NCBI GenBank assembly: GCA_903932705.1
Contig: CAIZHC010000147.1
Span: forward strand, 1-12,006
Direction of reading: 5' to 3'
Length of the DNA stretch: 12,006 nt
DNA from: an uncultured Actinomycetes bacterium
GTDB lineage: Bacteria; Actinomycetota; Actinomycetes; Nanopelagicales; Nanopelagicaceae
Shown here one piece after another: positions 8,104 through 12,006 of this stretch. A model generated the notes under the pieces. That model was not told the origin of the DNA, ran no database searches, and saw only the letters and a program-made list of their open reading frames with translations. The position numbers were made by a program, and so were the translations under genes. Each line of letters starts with the position of its first letter. Position 1 is the first letter of the stretch.

Positions 8104-10349
8104 ACTGGCGTAATTACGCCCGTGCTAACTGCCCGACGACGCTTACGAGGTTGTCCCCCGCTACGCCCATTTTCCCCGTTTTGACCACTCTGGCGAGTTT
8201 GCGGTTCTGATGCTGGCTCTTCCGAGGCCACTTCAACAGCCACTTCGGCTAATGGTGCCTCTTCTAGCTCCTCTTCCCGCTCGCTGGATGGGACGTAACG
8301 TTGCTCCATATCCTTATCAAGAGCGACCTTGCGGACCGGCTCAGAGTGGATGTGGATGCCTCGACCACCGCAAGATTCGCAGGTAGTTGAGAATGCTTCG
8401 ATGAGACCTTGACCAACGCGCTTGCGAGTCATCTGGACGAGTCCAAGTGAGGTCACTTCAGCTACTTGGTGCTTAGTGCGATCGCGTCCAAGGCACTCAA
8501 CAAGACGACGAAGGACTTGATCACGGTTGGATTCAAGTGCCATATCGATGAAGTCGATAACGATGATTCCACCCATATCGCGAAGGCGAAGTTGGCGCGC
8601 AATCTCTTCAGCCGCTTCCAAGTTGTTCTTGGTTACAGTCTCTTCAAGATTTCCGCCCTTACCGATGAACTTACCGGTGTTAACGTCGATAACAATCATT
8701 GCTTCCGTGCGATCGATAACCAGTGATCCGCCTGAAGGTAGATAAACCTTGCGATCAAATGCTTTTGCTAACTGCTCTTCAATGCGATTTTCTGCAAAGA
8801 GGTCGCGAGCGCCAGACCACTTACCAATTTTCGTGGTGAGTTCTGGGGCGATATGTCCAAGATAATTTTGAATCTCTTCCCACGCCTCATCACCCTGCAC
8901 GGTCATACGATTGAAATCTTCATTGAAGATATCGCGAATCACACGAACAGTCAGATCAGGCTCGCTGTAAAGAAGTGATGGCGCTGATGTAGAAGGATTC
9001 TCGGCCTTCTCTTGAATCTCATCCCATTGCGCTTTGAGACGAATTACATCGCGCTCTAGCTCTTCCTCGGATGCTCCTTCAGATGCGGTACGTACGATTA
9101 CGCCAGCTTCTTCTGGAATTAAGTTCTTCAAGATTGACTTCAAACGGCTGCGCTCTTGATCCGGAAGACGGCGGCTAATGCCGCTCATCGCTCCCCCAGG
9201 AACGTAAACCAGATAACGACCAGGAAGTGAGATTTGCGAGGTTAAACGCGCACCCTTCTGCCCGATTGGATCCTTAGTTACTTGTACCAATACTGATTGG
9301 CCAGTCTTGAGAACATGCTCAATCTTGCGAGTCTGTCCCTCGGCAATGCCTGCAGCGTCCCAATTAACTTCGCCGGCGTAGAGAACAGCGTTTCGTCCCT
9401 TACCAATATCAACGAATGCAGCTTCCATTGATGGCAATACATTTTGTACGCGACCAAGGTAGACGTTTCCGACATAAGAGATATTGCTATTTCGATTTAC
9501 ATAATGCTCAACCATGATCTTGTCTTCAAGAACTGCAATTTGTGTACGGTCGCCAGTCTGACGAACCAACATCTCACGATCAACATTTTCTCGACGAGCT
9601 AAGAACTCTTGTTCCGTAATGATTGTTCCGCGGCGACGAGTGAAATCACGGGGAGCGCGATCATCGCGTTCACGGCGATCGCGGTTACGACCTTGGCGAT
9701 CACGATCTCTATCGCGGGTATTGCGAGATGGACGTTCGGTGCGAGTTGGTGCGCTCTCACGTGGAGGACGGACCTTAACAACAGTTACTACGCCATCTTC
9801 ATCAACGCTCTCGCCGGCCTCTACGCCTTCACCTTTTGCACGACGACGACGGCGACGGCGATGCGTTGTGCCATCTGCGTTTAATACATCTTCTTCACCA
9901 TCGAGTGAATCAGGATCTAGCGCTTCGCCATCTTCATTAAGAGTGGTCTCTGAATTTGAATCATCAGTTGGGCGACGACGACCGCGTCCACCACGACGGC
10001 GACGGCGACGTTGTGCCTGCTCATCAGTCTCATTGGTTGGCGCTGCGGCCTCTGATTCGCTCTCCTCTTGGACTGGCTTTGGAGCACGAGCCTTCTTAGG
10101 AGGGGCAACCTCAGTAGGTGCCTCTTGGAAAAGTGGAACTGGAACCGGTGTGGTTGCCTTCTTTACCTTTGCTGGGGCAACAACCTCAGTTGGAACCTCA
10201 GCTACCGCCTTCTTGGCTGCACGCTTAGCGGCGGGCTTGGTAACGGGCTCATCTTGGATGGGGGTTGGAGTTGGTTCTACTGAACCTTCACTCTTGGTCG
10301 CAGCGGGTTTAGCCGCGCGCTTACGCGATTTCTTTGGCTCTGGCGCCAT
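8100..10349 (-). CDS. rne: Ribonuclease E/G family endoribonuclease
   Basis: RNase E is the single-strand-specific endonuclease that starts mRNA decay and processes rRNA and tRNA precursors. The 749 residues split into a disordered N-terminal arm (about 1-245), the catalytic core and a disordered tail (about 680-749). The arm is rich in Ala, Lys and Pro, then has Arg runs at 114-119 and 164-170, and an Arg/Asp repeat at about 212-232. The core has an S1 domain (about 285-375, YVGNVYLGRVQNVLPSMEAA), catalytic Mg ligands D555 (VIDVNTGK) and D599 (VIDFIDM), and the Zn-link C657-E-S-C660. Spacing between these matches E. coli RNase E, with an offset of about 252 residues. Disordered arms on both sides of the core are the actinobacterial pattern; in E. 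coli the long arm is C-terminal. The ATG has AGAGGA upstream. A possible promoter lies in the gap after rodA. Confidence 0.96.
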   Translation of the reverse strand: MAPEPKKSRKRAAKPAATKSEGSVEPTPTPIQDEPVTKPAAKRAAKKAVAEVPTEVVAPAKVKKATTPVPVPLFQEAPTEVAPPKKARAPKPVQEESESEAAAPTNETDEQAQRRRRRRGGRGRRRPTDDSNSETTLNEDGEALDPDSLDGEEDVLNADGTTHRRRRRRRAKGEGVEAGESVDEDGVVTVVKVRPPRESAPTRTERPSRNTRDRDRDRQGRNRDRRERDDRAPRDFTRRRGTIITEQEFLARRENVDREMLVRQTGDRTQIAVLEDKIMVEHYVNRNSNISYVGNVYLGRVQNVLPSMEAAFVDIGKGRNAVLYAGEVNWDAAGIAEGQTRKIEHVLKTGQSVLVQVTKDPIGQKGARLTSQISLPGRYLVYVPGGAMSGISRRLPDQERSRLKSILKNLIPEEAGVIVRTASEGASEEELERDVIRLKAQWDEIQEKAENPSTSAPSLLYSEPDLTVRVIRDIFNEDFNRMTVQGDEAWEEIQNYLGHIAPELTTKIGKWSGARDLFAENRIEEQLAKAFDRKVYLPSGGSLVIDRTEAMIVIDVNTGKFIGKGGNLEETVTKNNLEAAEEIARQLRLRDMGGIIVIDFIDMALESNRDQVLRRLVECLGRDRTKHQVAEVTSLGLVQMTRKRVGQGLIEAFSTTCESCGGRGIHIHSEPVRKVALDKDMEQRYVPSSEREEELEEAPLAEVAVEVASEEPASEPQTRQSGQNGENGRSGGQPRKRRRAVSTGVITPV
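9846..9872 (-). repeat. Repeat copy A inside the rne arginine-rich arm
   Basis: This copy shares with the block at 9993-10017 a 16-nt stretch and then CGTTGTGCC (plus-strand reading); copy A has two extra bases (TG, 9862-9863) between the two parts. Here it encodes GTTH followed by arginines (about residues 160-168). The two copies are read in different frames. Confidence 0.6.
9993..10017 (-). repeat. Repeat copy B inside the rne arginine-rich arm
   Basis: This is the second copy of the repeat at 9846-9872, lacking the two extra bases. Here the same DNA is read in another frame and encodes AQ followed by a run of arginines (about residues 112-119). Confidence 0.6.
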
Positions 10350-10512
10350 AAAACAAATCCTCTTCTAAATAATGTAATAAATCTCTTAAAAAACCTGACA
10401 TAAATACTTAAAATCTCGGGATTCTGCGGATCTTCGCGGCGGACGTTTCGCGCTGAAGGGCTGAATTCCTGAATTAAGTATCGCAGATGAACCCTTTATA
10501 GCCAATTTGGCG
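10350..10512 (-). other. rodA-rne intergenic region, presumed rne leader
   Basis: This 163-nt gap is the longest in the window. I see no gene or RNA of a known family and no clear terminator for rodA. The half next to rne is AT-rich and ends in AGAGGATTTGTTTT before the ATG. A possible weak hairpin pairs CGCG at about 10443 with CGCG at about 10452 to 10457. If transcription starts near 10470, the leader of rne is about 120 nt, long enough for the self-regulation known for RNase E in E. coli, though no homologous structure is evident. Confidence 0.5.
10477..10505 (-). promoter_or_regulatory. Possible rne promoter
   Basis: On the minus strand, TTGGCT (10505-10500) is followed after 17 nt by GATACT (10482-10477), which is preceded by TGC as in an extended -10. 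Both boxes match the consensus only partly. It is the best candidate I found in the rodA-rne gap, but other AT-rich hexamers nearer rne cannot be excluded. Confidence 0.35.
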
Positions 10513-11664
10513 CTACCGAGAGCGCAAATGAACATTTTGAAGGAGCCCAAAGCCAATGAGGGTGGCAAACATTGAAGAGCCCCCATAGGAGATGAAGGGC
10601 AGCGGTACCCCAGTCATCGGCATCAGACCCATGGACATACCTATATTTTCGAAGGTCTGAAGGGCGAACCAGGCGATCACTCCCACGCAAACGAGCCTGC
10701 CGAAGAGATCATTTGTTCTTTGAGCGATTAAGAAGGCTCGCCAGAAGAAGAGGCCGAAGAACAAGAGCATCAACCCGCAACCAACAAAGCCAGTTTCCTC
10801 CCCCGCCACTGTGAAGATGAAGTCAGTTTGCTGCTCTGGAACGAAGCGGCCGTTGGTTTGCGGTCCGTGAAATAAACCGCGACCTAAGACACCGCCCGAA
10901 CCAATTGTGATGCGAGCTTGGCGAAGTTGATAACCGCTCTGCTGTGGATCTGCACTTGGGTCGACAAATGATTGCAATCTCTTAATTTGATACTGGCTAA
11001 CGACTCCAGCTTTTACGGCGACAAATCCTCCGAGCACTGCAATTAGAAGCAAGCCAATCACCCAACGGGATGGTGCACCGGAGACTGCAATCATGATCAC
11101 AATCGCTGCGCTGATGATGAGCGTTGTTCCAAGATCTGGTTGCAACATGATGAGCAAGATTGGAAGTGATGCAACTGCTAAAGATTTTAGAACATCTTGA
11201 TCTGAAGGATCTGACCCAATTCCATTTCTCTCTGCAAGCACCATCGAGATTCCAAGAATGATTGAAATTTTCGCAAGCTCTGCTGGCTGAATCTGAAATC
11301 CCCCGGGTAGCGCAATCCAAGCCTTTGCGCCATTAACGGTTGATCCAATACCTGGTGTGATAACTGCAATCAGACCAAGTACGCCTAAACCCCAAACAAT
11401 GGGGGTGTATGCGCGAAGCAATCGATAATCAATAAGAGTTGTTCCATATGCCATCGCCAAACCAATAAGAATGTTGATGATGTGGCGCTTAAGGTAATAC
11501 TGAGGATCAAGGTGTTGGGAGGTAAACCAACTCTTTGTCGCCGCATAAACCAGAACGGTTCCAAATCCCAAAAGTCCAACAGCGGCAAAAGTTAACCAGC
11601 GGTCATAGCCTGAAACATTTCGCATTAAGCGATGAGAGCGCGATTGTGGACGATAGGTCGTCAT
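10513..11664 (-). CDS. rodA: Rod shape-determining SEDS glycosyltransferase
   Basis: RodA is a polytopic membrane enzyme that polymerises lipid II into glycan strands during cell elongation, working with its cognate class B penicillin-binding protein. The 383 residues contain about ten hydrophobic segments, starting with LTFAAVGLLGFGTVLVYAA. The key extracellular loop FVPEQQTDFIF has the conserved Asp, D281, and is followed by VAGEETGFVG. The C-terminal GGSSMFATLIGFGLLQNV is typical of RodA/FtsW. Pairing with a PBP2-type gene, not with ftsI or murG, favours RodA over FtsW. The ATG overlaps the upstream PBP stop by 4 nt and has only a weak Shine-Dalgarno, which suggests coupled translation. 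The next gene, rne, is 163 nt away. Confidence 0.95.
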   Translation of the reverse strand: MTTYRPQSRSHRLMRNVSGYDRWLTFAAVGLLGFGTVLVYAATKSWFTSQHLDPQYYLKRHIINILIGLAMAYGTTLIDYRLLRAYTPIVWGLGVLGLIAVITPGIGSTVNGAKAWIALPGGFQIQPAELAKISIILGISMVLAERNGIGSDPSDQDVLKSLAVASLPILLIMLQPDLGTTLIISAAIVIMIAVSGAPSRWVIGLLLIAVLGGFVAVKAGVVSQYQIKRLQSFVDPSADPQQSGYQLRQARITIGSGGVLGRGLFHGPQTNGRFVPEQQTDFIFTVAGEETGFVGCGLMLLFFGLFFWRAFLIAQRTNDLFGRLVCVGVIAWFALQTFENIGMSMGLMPMTGVPLPFISYGGSSMFATLIGFGLLQNVHLRSR

Positions 11665-12006
11665 GGTTTCTTCACCGTCGCATTCTTAACGTCAATGATT
11701 GGAAGTGATGCAGGTGGTTTACCAGTTGGAAATACTGACTTCTTAGGGTCAACCGCGTTGCCAGTTACACCAAAGAGAGCGCTATAAATATCCTTAACGC
11801 CGACTGCAGATGTTCCTGCGCCGTAACCGCCTTGGCTCACCATCATGACAACAGCATATTCAGGCTTGTTGGAAGGAGCGTAAGAAGCGAACCACGATGT
11901 TGGATCCTTAGCGCTTCCATTTGCATTTCTTCCTTGAACCTGACCTGTACCGGTCTTTCCGCTTACTTGAACTGGATAATTTCCAAAGACTCCAGATGCG
12001 GTACCG
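11661..12006 (-). CDS. mrdA: Class B penicillin-binding protein 2, C-terminal fragment (runs off the window edge)
   Basis: This is the last 114 codons of a peptidoglycan DD-transpeptidase. The fragment begins GTASGVFGNYPVQVSGKTGT, where KTGT is the third active-site motif of penicillin-binding proteins. It goes on with SWFASYAPSNKPEYAVVMMV, the usual strand after that motif, and ends in a Pro/Lys-rich tail (KPPASLPIIDVKNATVKKP). The Ser-x-x-Lys and Ser-x-Asn motifs and the membrane anchor lie outside the window. The TGA overlaps the rodA ATG (ATGA). Position directly before rodA identifies it as the elongation enzyme PBP2 (MrdA/PbpA type); the family is clear, the exact name is inferred from context. 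Confidence 0.9.
   Translation of the reverse strand, partial: GTASGVFGNYPVQVSGKTGTGQVQGRNANGSAKDPTSWFASYAPSNKPEYAVVMMVSQGGYGAGTSAVGVKDIYSALFGVTGNAVDPKKSVFPTGKPPASLPIIDVKNATVKKP

Noticed and set aside
9619..10368. A 249-codon open frame on the plus strand opposite the rne N-terminal arm
   Set aside because: Its product is low-complexity Arg/Ser/Ala, as expected from the reverse complement of repeated Arg, Ala and Asp codons. It has no recognisable domain, and rne on the other strand is certain.
1..12006. Mobile element, CRISPR array, toxin-antitoxin pair, defence cluster or biosynthetic gene cluster
   Set aside because: Every long frame belongs to a known core gene, gaps are at most 163 nt, and no terminal inverted repeats, spacer arrays or tRNA-like ends are seen.

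Overview
The window is a compact block of bacterial core genes, all eleven on the minus strand. Base composition is close to half G+C. The organism is most likely an actinobacterium with a streamlined genome. The reasons are the order mrdA-rodA-rne-rplU-rpmA-obgE-proB, which is the familiar actinobacterial arrangement, an RNase E with long disordered arms on both sides of its catalytic core, and an Obg with an extended acidic C-terminus. The moderate G+C and tight packing would fit the freshwater acI group (Nanopelagicales), but that placement is inference and I could not test it.

In transcription order, from high to low coordinates: the C-terminal end of a class B penicillin-binding protein (mrdA/PBP2), overlapping rodA by 4 nt, together making a septum-independent wall elongation pair. 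A 163-nt gap with a possible promoter follows, then rne. A good promoter candidate overlaps the rne stop codon and drives rplU and rpmA (ribosomal proteins L21 and L27). Its leader carries a tandem 15-nt repeat. A strong intrinsic terminator sits between rpmA and obgE. Then come obgE (ribosome assembly GTPase), proB (glutamate 5-kinase), gatC, gatA and gatB (tRNA-dependent amidotransferase), and the start of ilvD (dihydroxy-acid dehydratase), which leaves the window at position 1. From obgE to ilvD the genes overlap or lie 3 to 18 nt apart, so they can form one transcript.

The genes cover wall elongation, RNA decay, ribosome assembly, proline and branched-chain amino acid synthesis and Gln/Asn-tRNA formation. 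No stretch without a gene exceeds 163 nt. I see no tRNA, rRNA, mobile element, CRISPR array, phage gene, defence gene or other evident new system. The points worth a second look are small: the proB-gatC junction without proA, the terminator in front of obgE, the repeat in the rplU leader, a frame-shifted repeat inside rne, and the corrected obgE start.
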